A DNA stretch of 64,000 nucleotides. Source: Aquimarina sp. U1-2 (GTDB lineage: Bacteria > Bacteroidota > Bacteroidia > Flavobacteriales > Flavobacteriaceae). This document shows positions 37,391 through 45,555 of the stretch, piece after piece. Made by a program: the position numbers and the translations under genes. Position 1 is the first letter of the stretch. Each line of letters starts with the position of its first letter. Where the stretch lies: positions 248,001 to 312,000 of the forward strand of contig NZ_JAGKIK010000003.1 of assembly GCF_017897595.1 (NCBI RefSeq). Reading direction: 5' to 3'. The notes under the pieces are model-generated. The model ran no database searches. It worked only from the letters and a program-made list of their open reading frames with translations, and was not told where the DNA came from.

Positions 37391-37572
37391 AATAAAACTT
37401 GTCGCCCCTTATTCACAGGTATATTTATTATTTTTTGACAAACAAATTAAGAGTTTTATATTGTACTCAACTTCACAATTGAAATCGATAACATCTCAAG
37501 AATACAATGATTACAACCTATGAACGTTTTGGTAATAATCATCTCTAGTTCACAAAACTTCTTATTTGTACT

Positions 37573-38196
37573 ATGTTACGTTATTCAAAAGCAAACCTTT
37601 ATACGAAAATAGTAGCAATCCTACTTTTTATTTGTTTTTCCCAAATAAACGCTCAAGTACAATTACGACTAGAGCCGGGAGTGCTTCTGGAAACTGGTTC
37701 TGATAATTTGGGATTGCTACTTAACATCGAACCTAAAGTTAAAAGTTCAACCAGATCTGTTATCGGGTTACGGTTTGGAATTGCAATTAACCCGCATAAA
37801 TTCGAAATTGATGATAACTCCTCGTTCTTTGTCGATGATGTAGAAGATAATGCTATCATTTCGTTTGTTCCTACTTTTGATTATTATTTATCTGAAAATC
37901 ACTATCGGCCTTATGTAGGATTAGGTCTTGGGTACTATTTGTTTAGCAATTTTGATATTTCAGATAGAAATGGTAGTATAGATCGTATTGAAGGAAATGT
38001 GAATAATCAAGTTGGACTATTAGTAAGAGGCGGACTAGAAGTAGCAAATACACGTTTCGGAGTGGTCTATAATTACATCCCAAAAGCAGAGATACAAATC
38101 CCTGACGGACCAACAATCGGGACTGTCGATAATAGTTACTTTGGTATAGTAATCGGGTTTACCATAATCGGAAGAAAGAAAATAAGTGATCTATAA
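37573..38196 (+). CDS. Outer-membrane beta-barrel protein (OmpA-type barrel)
   Basis: The 207-residue product has a signal peptide that ends near SQINAQ. Eight or so beta strands follow (VQLRLEPGVLLETGS; SVIGLRFGIAIN; YRPYVGLGLGYYLFS; VGLLVRGGLEVAN), a pattern of small eight-stranded outer-membrane barrels. A short KKISDL tail follows the last strand. Function unknown; it has no close partner. Confidence 0.65.
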   Translation: MLRYSKANLYTKIVAILLFICFSQINAQVQLRLEPGVLLETGSDNLGLLLNIEPKVKSSTRSVIGLRFGIAINPHKFEIDDNSSFFVDDVEDNAIISFVPTFDYYLSENHYRPYVGLGLGYYLFSNFDISDRNGSIDRIEGNVNNQVGLLVRGGLEVANTRFGVVYNYIPKAEIQIPDGPTIGTVDNSYFGIVIGFTIIGRKKISDL

Positions 38197-38553
38197 TGTT
38201 TATTCTAGATTTTGGATTGGTTCAATTCAAAATTCATTAATAACTTACCCTTATCAGATGTTACAAGTATATTGAAAATAGAATATTGAGTCAGAAAAGC
38301 TATTCATACTACCTCTAATTAAGTTGAGTACAGGCTAACTTTTCTTTCGTCATCTCTAGCGTAGTCGAGAGATCCTTCAAAAAAAATTACTCGAATTAAT
38401 ATTTTCTCTACTATTTATTTCATAACGCACGAAGTATTGGTATCTTTTAGAAGTGATTTCAACATTTTTGATTCTAGCGAAAAATAGAATTTCTTTAATT
38501 AATTGAAGTGTTTTTGGCACTTCATGTAATAAACTCGTAAAATTGATGAATTA
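38197..38553. other. Intergenic region with a REP-like hairpin
   Basis: This 357-nt gap holds the short palindrome at 38353-38372 (next entry) and otherwise only AT-rich sequence. Confidence 0.5.
38353..38372. repeat. REP-like short palindrome
   Basis: TCTCTAGCGTAGTCGAGAGA is a short palindrome of the CTCGACTACGCT type that recurs in many flavobacterial genomes. Two relatives lie at 41071-41092 and 41120-41139. Confidence 0.55.
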
Positions 38554-39795
38554 ATGAAAAAATGCATTGTTATTGGTGGCGGAATCATAGGCTTATGTTC
38601 TGCGTATTATTTACACAAAGAAGGGCATCATGTCACAGTAATTGATCAATCCAACATGGATTTTGGAGCATCTTATGTAAACGCAGGATACTTATCGCCT
38701 AGCCATATTGTTCCTTTAGCAGCTCCTGGTGTGATGAAAAAGGGTCTCAAATGGATGCTTAACCCCTCTAGCCCATTGTTTATAAAACCACGCCTTACTT
38801 CAGATTTTTTAAATTGGGTATGGGCTTTTAACAAATCGTGTTCATCAAAAAATGTAAGTAAAAGTATTCCTATCATTAAAGAGATCGCAGTACTAGGGCA
38901 GGATTTGTATGCCAAAATCAAAAGGACTGAGCTTTTTAATTTTCAATATGAAAAAAAGGGATTGCTTATGATATGCCAATCTCAAAAAATGTTAGAAGAA
39001 GAACTTTCGGTAGCCGAGCTAGCCAAAAAAGAAGGATTAGCAGTACAGGAAATCTCGCTGGCTGCTCTTCAAAAATTACAACCCCTAGATGTGAATGCGC
39101 AAGGAGCCGTATATTATGAATGTGATGCTCATTCGACTCCAAACGTATTTATGAAAGAAATGAAGACCTATTTAAACGCCGCAGGCGTAATTATTCATAA
39201 AAATGAAAAGATTGAAGATATACACACAAAAAATGAAAAAATAATTCATCTACGCACGGCATCACAAACCTATGCAGCAGATGAGTTCGTACTTGCAGCC
39301 GGGTCGTGGTCTAACATGCTAAGCAAAAAACTAGGGATAAGGTTGCTACTAGAAGCGGGTAAAGGATACTGCATCAACTCTTTTCGGAAATTAGGTGTTA
39401 CCATGCCTGCTATTCTTGCAGAAGCTAAAGTAGCTATAACCCCTATGCAGGATAGTACTAGATTTGCAGGTACCATGGAAATAGCTGGTCGTAATCATCA
39501 CATCAATAAAGTACGGGTCGAGGCTATTGCAAAGGCAGTACAGCGATATTACCCAGACATAAAACTTACTAATAAAGAAAAATCTATGGCTGCTTGTGGT
39601 CTAAGACCAATCTCTGCAGATGGATTACCCTACATCGGAAAATCTAAAAAATGCACCAATCTAACCATTGCTACTGGTCATGCCATGATGGGTTGGAGCA
39701 TGGGAACTTCTACCGGAAAATTAGTATCTGAAATTATTTCAGATAAAAAAACAACTCTAAATATAGAACCATTTCATCCTGATCGAAGATTTTAA
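38554..39795 (+). CDS. DadA-family FAD-dependent amino-acid oxidase/dehydrogenase
   Basis: The 413-residue protein starts MKKCIVIGGGIIGLCSAYYL, the FAD-binding GxGxxG, followed by DQSNMDFGASYVNAGYLSPS. The C-terminal part has CGLRPISADGLPYIGKSK and TGHAMMGWSMGTSTGKLV, as in D-amino-acid dehydrogenase (DadA) and related DAO proteins. It likely oxidises a D-amino acid or a hydroxyproline-type substrate; which one is not clear. It converges with the DUF4407 gene. Confidence 0.85.
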   Translation: MKKCIVIGGGIIGLCSAYYLHKEGHHVTVIDQSNMDFGASYVNAGYLSPSHIVPLAAPGVMKKGLKWMLNPSSPLFIKPRLTSDFLNWVWAFNKSCSSKNVSKSIPIIKEIAVLGQDLYAKIKRTELFNFQYEKKGLLMICQSQKMLEEELSVAELAKKEGLAVQEISLAALQKLQPLDVNAQGAVYYECDAHSTPNVFMKEMKTYLNAAGVIIHKNEKIEDIHTKNEKIIHLRTASQTYAADEFVLAAGSWSNMLSKKLGIRLLLEAGKGYCINSFRKLGVTMPAILAEAKVAITPMQDSTRFAGTMEIAGRNHHINKVRVEAIAKAVQRYYPDIKLTNKEKSMAACGLRPISADGLPYIGKSKKCTNLTIATGHAMMGWSMGTSTGKLVSEIISDKKTTLNIEPFHPDRRF

Positions 39796-39811
39796 TGAAC
39801 TGGTTTATACT

Positions 39812-40912
39812 TTATAAAATCCCTGTTTGCCTTTGGTAAAAAGCGTCTTGCTGTTTTTTCATAAGCTCACGGGCTATCTTCTTTTTATATTCATATAATT
39901 CTTCTTCTTCGGTAAGATCACCGTAAACCTTATCATTAACAGCATGATCTGTTTCTAAAACTACACTACGCTGTGCTTCTTTTTGAGCTACCCAAGTCTT
40001 GACCTCATCCTCTATGTCTGCCAGTTTGTAATCGTATTCTCCTTTAGGTGAAATTAATTTTGCCAAAATAGGAGACGTTTCTATCGCCAAAAACAACAAG
40101 AAGATAAATAAAGAAGGTAACCAGGGTAATTCTCCTAATGCTTCTATACGCGCCATGAGTCCATCAAAATTATCAATTACAGGTTGGGATTTCATAACTT
40201 GATCCTCATATTCAATCGCCAGTTGCGCCTTTTGAGATTCGAGCTTAGCTATTTTATCGGTATTTAATTGTTTAAGTTGAACAAGCTCAGCAAGAGCAGC
40301 ATCGTGTTTTTCTCGTTTTTCTTTGTATACCGGTCCTTTTCCTAAAATTTGGGTGCCCTTTCGACCCTCTGCTTCAGAAATATAGGTATCATAGAGTGTA
40401 TTTACCTCGATCTCTTTCGCCATCACTTCTTCTTTAAGAACAATAATTTCAGCATCAATTGAATTAGTGATAGGGGTATATTGTGTGGCTATTTGTTCTT
40501 TATTAGCTAATGTAAATTCGTTTTTTTGCTCTAATAATACACGATCGATTTCCTTTTCAAAGATTTTCAGCTCTAGAGGTTTAGAAATCACAACAGCAAT
40601 AATGATTGCAAGTATAATTCTTGGTGATGCTTGTAAAAGCTCATCGATAAAACTGCCTTTTTTTCTGATAGTAGAAACAATAAAGCGATCAAGATTAAAG
40701 ATCAGGAACCCCCATATCAATCCAAAAAAAATAGCACTAACATAAGAATCAAATACGGTATATAAAGCATAACTGGCTGCAATGAAAGCCATTACTGCGG
40801 TAAAAAATACGGTTGCACCTATCCCAACATACTTATTTTGTTCCCCGTTAGCACAGCGCGTTAAAATATCGGTATCGGCACCTGAGCATAAAATAAAAAA
40901 TCGTTTCAGCAT
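39812..40912 (-). CDS. DUF4407 membrane protein
   Basis: The 366-residue protein starts MLKRFFILCSGADTDILTRC, then has two close helices (VGIGATVFFTAVMAFIAASY; SAIFFGLIWGFLIFNLDRFI), a third at about 90, a long charged coiled-coil (about 115-250) and a fourth helix (LPSLFIFLLFLAIETSPILA). This order and the FNLDRFIVST motif fit DUF4407, a family of unknown function. The ATG at 40912 is chosen; upstream in-frame codons add no similarity. Confidence 0.8.
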   Translation of the reverse strand: MLKRFFILCSGADTDILTRCANGEQNKYVGIGATVFFTAVMAFIAASYALYTVFDSYVSAIFFGLIWGFLIFNLDRFIVSTIRKKGSFIDELLQASPRIILAIIIAVVISKPLELKIFEKEIDRVLLEQKNEFTLANKEQIATQYTPITNSIDAEIIVLKEEVMAKEIEVNTLYDTYISEAEGRKGTQILGKGPVYKEKREKHDAALAELVQLKQLNTDKIAKLESQKAQLAIEYEDQVMKSQPVIDNFDGLMARIEALGELPWLPSLFIFLLFLAIETSPILAKLISPKGEYDYKLADIEDEVKTWVAQKEAQRSVVLETDHAVNDKVYGDLTEEEELYEYKKKIARELMKKQQDAFYQRQTGIL

Positions 40913-41070
40913 TATCATAAGGATTTTTGATCGACAATACATCTATAACGTTGATTTACAATAAAATGTTGTAAAAAAACTCCCTTTTGGGAGCTTAATT
41001 TATTGGGATTCCTGATTTTGTGTATGTTCTTAAATTTTATGAATATCCGTAATAAAGCATATCGCACTGT

Positions 41071-41139
41071 CTCCTCGAGCGCAGTCGAGAGGTTAGTAAA
41101 TCCAACGAGCTCTAAATCAGGTCTCGATTGCATTCGACC
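41071..41139. repeat. Pair of REP-like short palindromes
   Basis: CTCCTCGAGCGCAGTCGAGAGG (41071-41092, given here in two parts: CTCCTCGAGCG and CAGTCGAGAGG) and GGTCTCGATTGCATTCGACC (41120-41139) are two related palindromes 27 nt apart. The type recurs at 38353-38372. Paired REP units of this sort are common beside genes in flavobacteria. Confidence 0.55.
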
Positions 41140-41201
41140 AGACATTAAAGTTAATTTTATGATGTATAGCGGATATGCAATTAAATTTTAGTAAAGAATC
41201 C

Positions 41202-43013
41202 CTAATTTTTATCTTTTTGAGTCTTTTTTTGTTCCTTCTCTATCTTTTTACGGGCTTTTTTAATTTTTGCTATTGCTTTTTTATGTTCTTTTATTGCCTC
41301 TCGTTTAGCAGATTCTGCTGCTTGTCTGACTTCTTCCCGTATTTGTGCTCTTTCTTGTAGCAATTTTTGCCTAACCAATTGCGCTTCTTGCATAGCTAAG
41401 TCTCTAACTTTTCTAGCTTCAACTCTTGACAATTGTGCCTGCCGCATGGCTTCTTCTTGTATTTGATGGGCTTGTTGCTGCACTTGTTGTAATTGTTGCA
41501 TTACCATTTCTCTGCTACTTGCGGCCGCTTGTCTAGCTATTTCGGCAACATTCATGGCATTCGCTAATTCATATGCTGCTTCTAATGAGGCCTTTTCTCT
41601 TTCTATTTCTGCCTCTACCCTGGCTTGTTCTGCTTCTATTCTATCCTGTTCTGCTTCTTCGTAAGTTAATTTCATTTCATCCTTAATTCCTGATATTACA
41701 TTAGAAGGTGCTACTGGAGGAGAAGGAGGCACTGGAGGTACCGGAGCCATACTATTTTTAGTAGTTTGTGATTCTTCAGACTTTAACGGAGGGACAGGTG
41801 CGAGATTAGCATTTTTAGTTGAAATGTGTGGTGGTGTAGGTGGTGGTGGAATCAAATCATGCCCATCTGGATTCGCTCTGTACAATCTGGTTTTGCGATA
41901 TGCTTCATTCAATTGTTTCAAAACTTCATCATCTACATTGTTTAGCTGTATACTAAATTGAAATTCAGTAAGTTCTTCGTCGCTCCATTGTTGTGTTACA
42001 TCGTCAATAGTTTTTGAAAAATTCGAAATAGTTGTAGCATCTCCGTTGACTTCAATGCGATCTCCTTTTACTTTGATTTCAATTTTCTTATCGGGATGCG
42101 TATCTTGAACAGATTTTTGATAATTTAAGGTGCTTTGCTGAGCCACTATTTTATTAGTAAACAATAGCACACATCCCAATAACGTTGGCATAAGTAATAG
42201 TAAACGAGCTAGAGCTCTGATTTTTGAAAATTGTTGTGACATCATAACGATTCGTTTTTTGGTTAATGAATATGAATAATGAATGGGACTTGCTAATTCA
42301 ACTTGATTAGAGTTGCCAATATAGTCAACAAGTATTCCCATATATTTTTGAATAGAAGGGTTGCATTTCAATACGGTTTGATCTGCCAAAAATTCATGAT
42401 TTAGTTTTATTGATCTTTTCATACAAATAAGTAGTGGGTTGAACCAAAACACTACCTGCAAGATCTCTATACATAAAATATCTAAAGTATGCTTTTGAAG
42501 AACATGAGTTTTTTCGTGGAGTAAGACTTCTTCAGGAATTTTATGTTCTTCGTAGTCTTTCTTATTCATAAAAATATAGTGTAAAAAAGTAAATGGTACT
42601 ATTGAATTTTTAACCAGCACATTTGTATGCGAAGACTCTTCTAATTGTGTGTTTCTTTTGATAGTTTTAATAAGGTGAATGATATTTTTTATAAATCGAA
42701 TACCGAAAATCAATACCCCCAAACTGTACAGACTCCATAAAATAATGGGCATATAATTTACAGGTGTGTTATCACTTAAGGCAACTACACTTGGAACAGC
42801 TATAGTAGAAGGTTTTTCTGGAATGATAACGGTCGTTGGTTCAAGATCGATGGTATAGGTGAATGTGACTAGAGGAATGACAAACGAAAAAACTAAACTA
42901 CCTAGTAAAAAGAATCTTTTATAGGTGTGCATATTTTCTTGTTCAAGGAAAATTTTATAAAACCCCCATAGCAACAATAAGCATAACGATGATTTAAGAA
43001 GGTAAGTAATCAT
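41202..43013 (-). CDS. BlaR1-like M56 metallopeptidase with long charged tail
   Basis: The 603-residue protein has four N-terminal membrane helices (first about 3-21, fourth about 270-290) and an M56 peptidase domain with the zinc motif HEKTH (about 166-170) and the later LNHEFLADQ Glu. After the last helix comes a region with a Pro-rich segment and then about 150 residues of Ala/Glu/Arg/Gln-rich coiled coil. No penicillin-binding sensor domain is present, unlike BlaR1. The gene overlaps the BlaI-like regulator by 4 nt (ATGA). By family it would cleave the regulator on a signal; the trigger is unknown. Confidence 0.8.
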   Translation of the reverse strand: MITYLLKSSLCLLLLWGFYKIFLEQENMHTYKRFFLLGSLVFSFVIPLVTFTYTIDLEPTTVIIPEKPSTIAVPSVVALSDNTPVNYMPIILWSLYSLGVLIFGIRFIKNIIHLIKTIKRNTQLEESSHTNVLVKNSIVPFTFLHYIFMNKKDYEEHKIPEEVLLHEKTHVLQKHTLDILCIEILQVVFWFNPLLICMKRSIKLNHEFLADQTVLKCNPSIQKYMGILVDYIGNSNQVELASPIHYSYSLTKKRIVMMSQQFSKIRALARLLLLMPTLLGCVLLFTNKIVAQQSTLNYQKSVQDTHPDKKIEIKVKGDRIEVNGDATTISNFSKTIDDVTQQWSDEELTEFQFSIQLNNVDDEVLKQLNEAYRKTRLYRANPDGHDLIPPPPTPPHISTKNANLAPVPPLKSEESQTTKNSMAPVPPVPPSPPVAPSNVISGIKDEMKLTYEEAEQDRIEAEQARVEAEIEREKASLEAAYELANAMNVAEIARQAAASSREMVMQQLQQVQQQAHQIQEEAMRQAQLSRVEARKVRDLAMQEAQLVRQKLLQERAQIREEVRQAAESAKREAIKEHKKAIAKIKKARKKIEKEQKKTQKDKN

Positions 43014-43381
43014 TGTTTCTGCTTTTTTAGTTGTTGATCTACTATCTTTTTAAGTTCTTCTAATTCTGAAGTCGATAAATTCGTTTCGGCAGTAAAGAAA
43101 GAGGCAAATTGTGACGCCGAATTATTAAAAAAATTCTTTATTAAGCCATTCACGTGTTTTGAGAAATAATCTGACTTTTTCACTAGAGGGTAGTATTCTC
43201 TGGATTTTCCATACAATTTGTAATCTACAAAACCCTTGTCTTTCATCCTTTTTAATAAGGTAGCCACCGTAGTCGTTGCCGGTTTGGGTTTGGGGAAAGC
43301 ATCGAGTAAATCCTTCATAAAAGCTTTTTCTAGTTTCCAGAGGTATTTCATAAGTTGTTCTTCGGCTTTTGACAATTGCAT
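43010..43381 (-). CDS. BlaI/MecI/CopY-family repressor
   Basis: The 123-residue protein begins MQLSKAEEQLMKYLWKLEKA, has a winged-helix with PKPATTTVATLLKRMKDKGF (about 32-51) and a helical dimerisation tail (TSELEELKKIVDQQLKKQ). It is the first gene of a two-gene unit with the M56 peptidase, the standard blaI-blaR1 order, and probably represses its own operon. Confidence 0.9.
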   Translation of the reverse strand: MQLSKAEEQLMKYLWKLEKAFMKDLLDAFPKPKPATTTVATLLKRMKDKGFVDYKLYGKSREYYPLVKKSDYFSKHVNGLIKNFFNNSASQFASFFTAETNLSTSELEELKKIVDQQLKKQKQ

Positions 43382-43453
43382 TGCTCTACTTAATTAGAAT
43401 TAACTCTACAAATGTAGAGTAAAAATTTAAATAGACAAAGGTTTTATCAAAAA

Positions 43454-43484
43454 AAGACCCGGTAGGCAGAGCTCTTCGGGTCTT
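43454..43484 (-). terminator. Terminator of the dipeptidase gene
   Basis: AAGACCCG pairs with CGGGTCTT, and on the reverse strand the stem runs into a seven-T tract. It lies 25 nt past the stop of the M20 gene. Confidence 0.75.
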
Positions 43485-43508
43485 AACATTAAGATATGTA
43501 ACTTTTTA

Positions 43509-44900
43509 CTATTTTTTTGACAGCTCTGTAAAGTGCTTATAAAATAATGGGATAGTTTCGATTCCTTTCAAATAGTTCCATACTCCAAAATGTTCATTTG
43601 GCGAGTGTATGGCATCGCTATCTAAACCAAACCCCATGAGAATAGTTTTGCTCTTCAATTCTTTTTCAAATAAAGACACGATAGGAATACTACCTCCGCT
43701 ACGCTGCGGAATAGGAGTCGTACCAAAAGTATCTTGATATGCTTTGCTAGCTGCCTGGTAACCAATACTATCAATGGGAGTAACATAACCTTGCCCACCA
43801 TGATGCGGAGTAACTTTTACGGTTACTGCCTCTGGTGCAATACGTTCGAAATGATTTTTAAAAAGTTCTGTAATTTCTTCCCAATCTTGGTTAGGCACCA
43901 GTCGCATCGATATTTTGGCGTATGCTTTACTGGCAATTACTGTTTTGGCACCTTCGCCAGTATAGCCCCCCCATATACCATTTACATCTAGTGTAGGTCG
44001 AATTGAATTACGTTCGTTGGTTGTATACCCTTCTTCGCCATAAACTGCATGTATGTCTAATGACTTTTTGTAGGCATCTAGAGAAAATGGAGCTTTTGCC
44101 ATTTCTGCTCTTTCTTCTTTTGACAATTCTTCTACTTTGTCGTAAAATCCGGGTATAGTAATATGATTATTTTCATCATGCAGTGAAGCAATCATTTTAG
44201 TCAAAATATTAATAGGGTTGGCAACAGCTCCCCCATACAACCCACTATGTAAATCTCTATTGGGCCCTGTTACTTCGACCTCAACATAACTCAAGCCACG
44301 TAACCCCGTGGTAATAGAAGGAACATCTTTGGCAATCATACCTGTATCACTAATTAAAATGACGTCATTTGCTAGTTTTTCTTGATTGCGTGCTACAAAC
44401 CAGCTCAAACTCTCGCTACCTACTTCTTCTTCTCCTTCGATCATAAATTTTACATTGCAAGGCAACTGATCGGTTTTGGTCATAAGTTCTAGGGCTTTAA
44501 CGTGCATATACATTTGCCCTTTATCATCACAGGATCCACGTGCAAAAATAGCGCCTTCAGGATGAATAGCTGTCTTTTTAATGATAGGTTTGAAGGGTGG
44601 ACTATCCCATAAATCAACTGGGTCTGGTGGTTGTACATCATAATGACCATAGACCAGTACCGTAGGCAGGTTTTTGTCTACAGTTTTTTCAGCATAAACG
44701 ATAGGGTACCCAGGCGTTTGGCATATTTCTACAGTATCGCAACCGGCATCTTGTAGGCTTTTGCTTACTGCTTCTGAAGCTTTTATGACATCATCTTTGT
44801 AAGCAGTATCTGCGCTAACAGATGGTATTTTGAGTAGTTCGATAAGCTCATTAATAAATCGATCTTTATGTTTCTGAATATATGATTGTATGTTTTGCAT
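43509..44900 (-). CDS. M20 family dipeptidase
   Basis: The 463-residue protein has the zinc-peptidase motifs of M20: VLVYGHYDVQPPDPVDLWDS (His and Asp), RGSCDDKGQMYMHVKA (bridging Asp), and MIEGEEEVGSESL (catalytic Glu and metal Glu). The C-terminal GGSIPIVSLFEKEL and DAIHSPNEHFG hold the last metal His. It matches dipeptidases of the CNDP/ArgE-like group, acting in the cytoplasm on dipeptides. Confidence 0.9.
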   Translation of the reverse strand: MQNIQSYIQKHKDRFINELIELLKIPSVSADTAYKDDVIKASEAVSKSLQDAGCDTVEICQTPGYPIVYAEKTVDKNLPTVLVYGHYDVQPPDPVDLWDSPPFKPIIKKTAIHPEGAIFARGSCDDKGQMYMHVKALELMTKTDQLPCNVKFMIEGEEEVGSESLSWFVARNQEKLANDVILISDTGMIAKDVPSITTGLRGLSYVEVEVTGPNRDLHSGLYGGAVANPINILTKMIASLHDENNHITIPGFYDKVEELSKEERAEMAKAPFSLDAYKKSLDIHAVYGEEGYTTNERNSIRPTLDVNGIWGGYTGEGAKTVIASKAYAKISMRLVPNQDWEEITELFKNHFERIAPEAVTVKVTPHHGGQGYVTPIDSIGYQAASKAYQDTFGTTPIPQRSGGSIPIVSLFEKELKSKTILMGFGLDSDAIHSPNEHFGVWNYLKGIETIPLFYKHFTELSKK

Positions 44901-44980
44901 GGGATTAAATCAATTTAAATTCAAAAGTACTAAAAGTTTATATTTTTTAATAAGGTAGTTTTTATTTTAAAAGTATTGTT

Positions 44981-44989
44981 TATATTTGC
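44981..44989 (+). promoter_or_regulatory. Promoter -7 element of tRNA-Leu
   Basis: TATATTTGC fits TAnnTTTG, 58 nt before the partial tRNA copy and 132 nt before the full tRNA. There is no other promoter candidate in the 34-nt spacer, so the full tRNA is probably transcribed through the half copy. Confidence 0.5.
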
Positions 44990-45046
44990 ACCCGCTTACT
45001 GATAAAAGTGAGTGATTCAATAGAATTTATTGGGTACAAATAAATC

Positions 45047-45086
45047 GCGGGCGTGGTGGAATTGGTAGACACGCCAGACTTAGGAT
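45047..45086 (+). pseudogene. 5' half of tRNA-Leu (perfect 40-nt duplicate)
   Basis: The 40 nt from GCGGGCGTGG to ACTTAGGAT are identical to positions 45121-45160 of the complete tRNA-Leu and stop just after the anticodon. Then a 34-nt AT-rich spacer follows before the full gene. This is the kind of scar left when an element recombines at the anticodon region of a tRNA, or by tandem duplication. Confidence 0.75.
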
Positions 45087-45120
45087 TTAACCTAATAAAA
45101 GTTCTTAAAATATTGAAAAA

Positions 45121-45202
45121 GCGGGCGTGGTGGAATTGGTAGACACGCCAGACTTAGGATCTGGTGCCGCAAGGTGTGGGAGTTCGAGTCTCCCCGCCCG
45201 CA
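45121..45202 (+). tRNA. tRNA-Leu (anticodon UAG)
   Basis: The 82-nt gene has the acceptor stem GCGGGCG/CGCCCGC, D loop AATTGGTAGA, anticodon arm CCAGA-CTTAGGA-TCTGG with anticodon TAG, a class II variable arm (TGCCGCAAGGTGT), and T loop TTCGAGT. The discriminator is A and CCA is not encoded. It is intact despite the half copy upstream, so it is probably the functional gene. Confidence 0.93.
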
Positions 45203-45230
45203 CTTTTTCAACTGTAAATTTTCAGTCTTA

Positions 45231-45254
45231 AAACCTCTCAATTTTGAGAGGTTT
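45231..45254 (+). terminator. Terminator after tRNA-Leu
   Basis: AAACCTCTCA and TGAGAGGTTT pair perfectly (10 bp, 4-nt loop), followed by a T tract, 28 nt past the tRNA. Confidence 0.85.
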
Positions 45255-45263
45255 TTTTGTTTG

Positions 45264-45284
45264 GGTACAACATAGGTACAACAT
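45264..45284. repeat. Tandem GGTACAACAT direct repeat near the tRNA
   Basis: Two copies of GGTACAACAT (45264-45273 and 45275-45284) are separated by one base. A related GGGTACAAA occurs on the other side of the tRNA at 45032-45040. Direct repeats flanking a tRNA border could be integrase arm-type sites (inference). Confidence 0.35.
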
Positions 45285-45555
45285 TAGCGCTTTTTTTAAT
45301 AATCAATTTTTATTGATACCATATGTAGCTATTCAAAATCAAAGATTATATTTCTGATTAAGATTAGATAGTTTTTAGTTTATCTAGTGTTCATACATTC
45401 TTAAAGTTGCCTACTCTTTATAGAAGAAATATTCTACTTTTTCAAATGTTAATTTTGACAAAATTGGTATATTTAATGTTCAATTTTAACAACAACTTTT
45501 ATTCGGCACATTTAATTTCATTTTTCAGGATAATTTGAAAGTGCTTTAATGTATT

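Larger units (their letters stand above)
45203..45555. other. Intergenic region between tRNA-Leu and jetA
   Basis: This 353-nt stretch holds the terminator at 45231-45254 and the direct repeats at 45264-45284. The rest is AT-rich and should contain the promoter of the defence operon; I could not pick a convincing one. Confidence 0.5.

Noticed and set aside
41175..41360. Forward Phe/Leu-rich frame opposite the end of the M56 gene
   Set aside because: It is the antisense of Lys/Glu codons in the coiled tail and has no other support.
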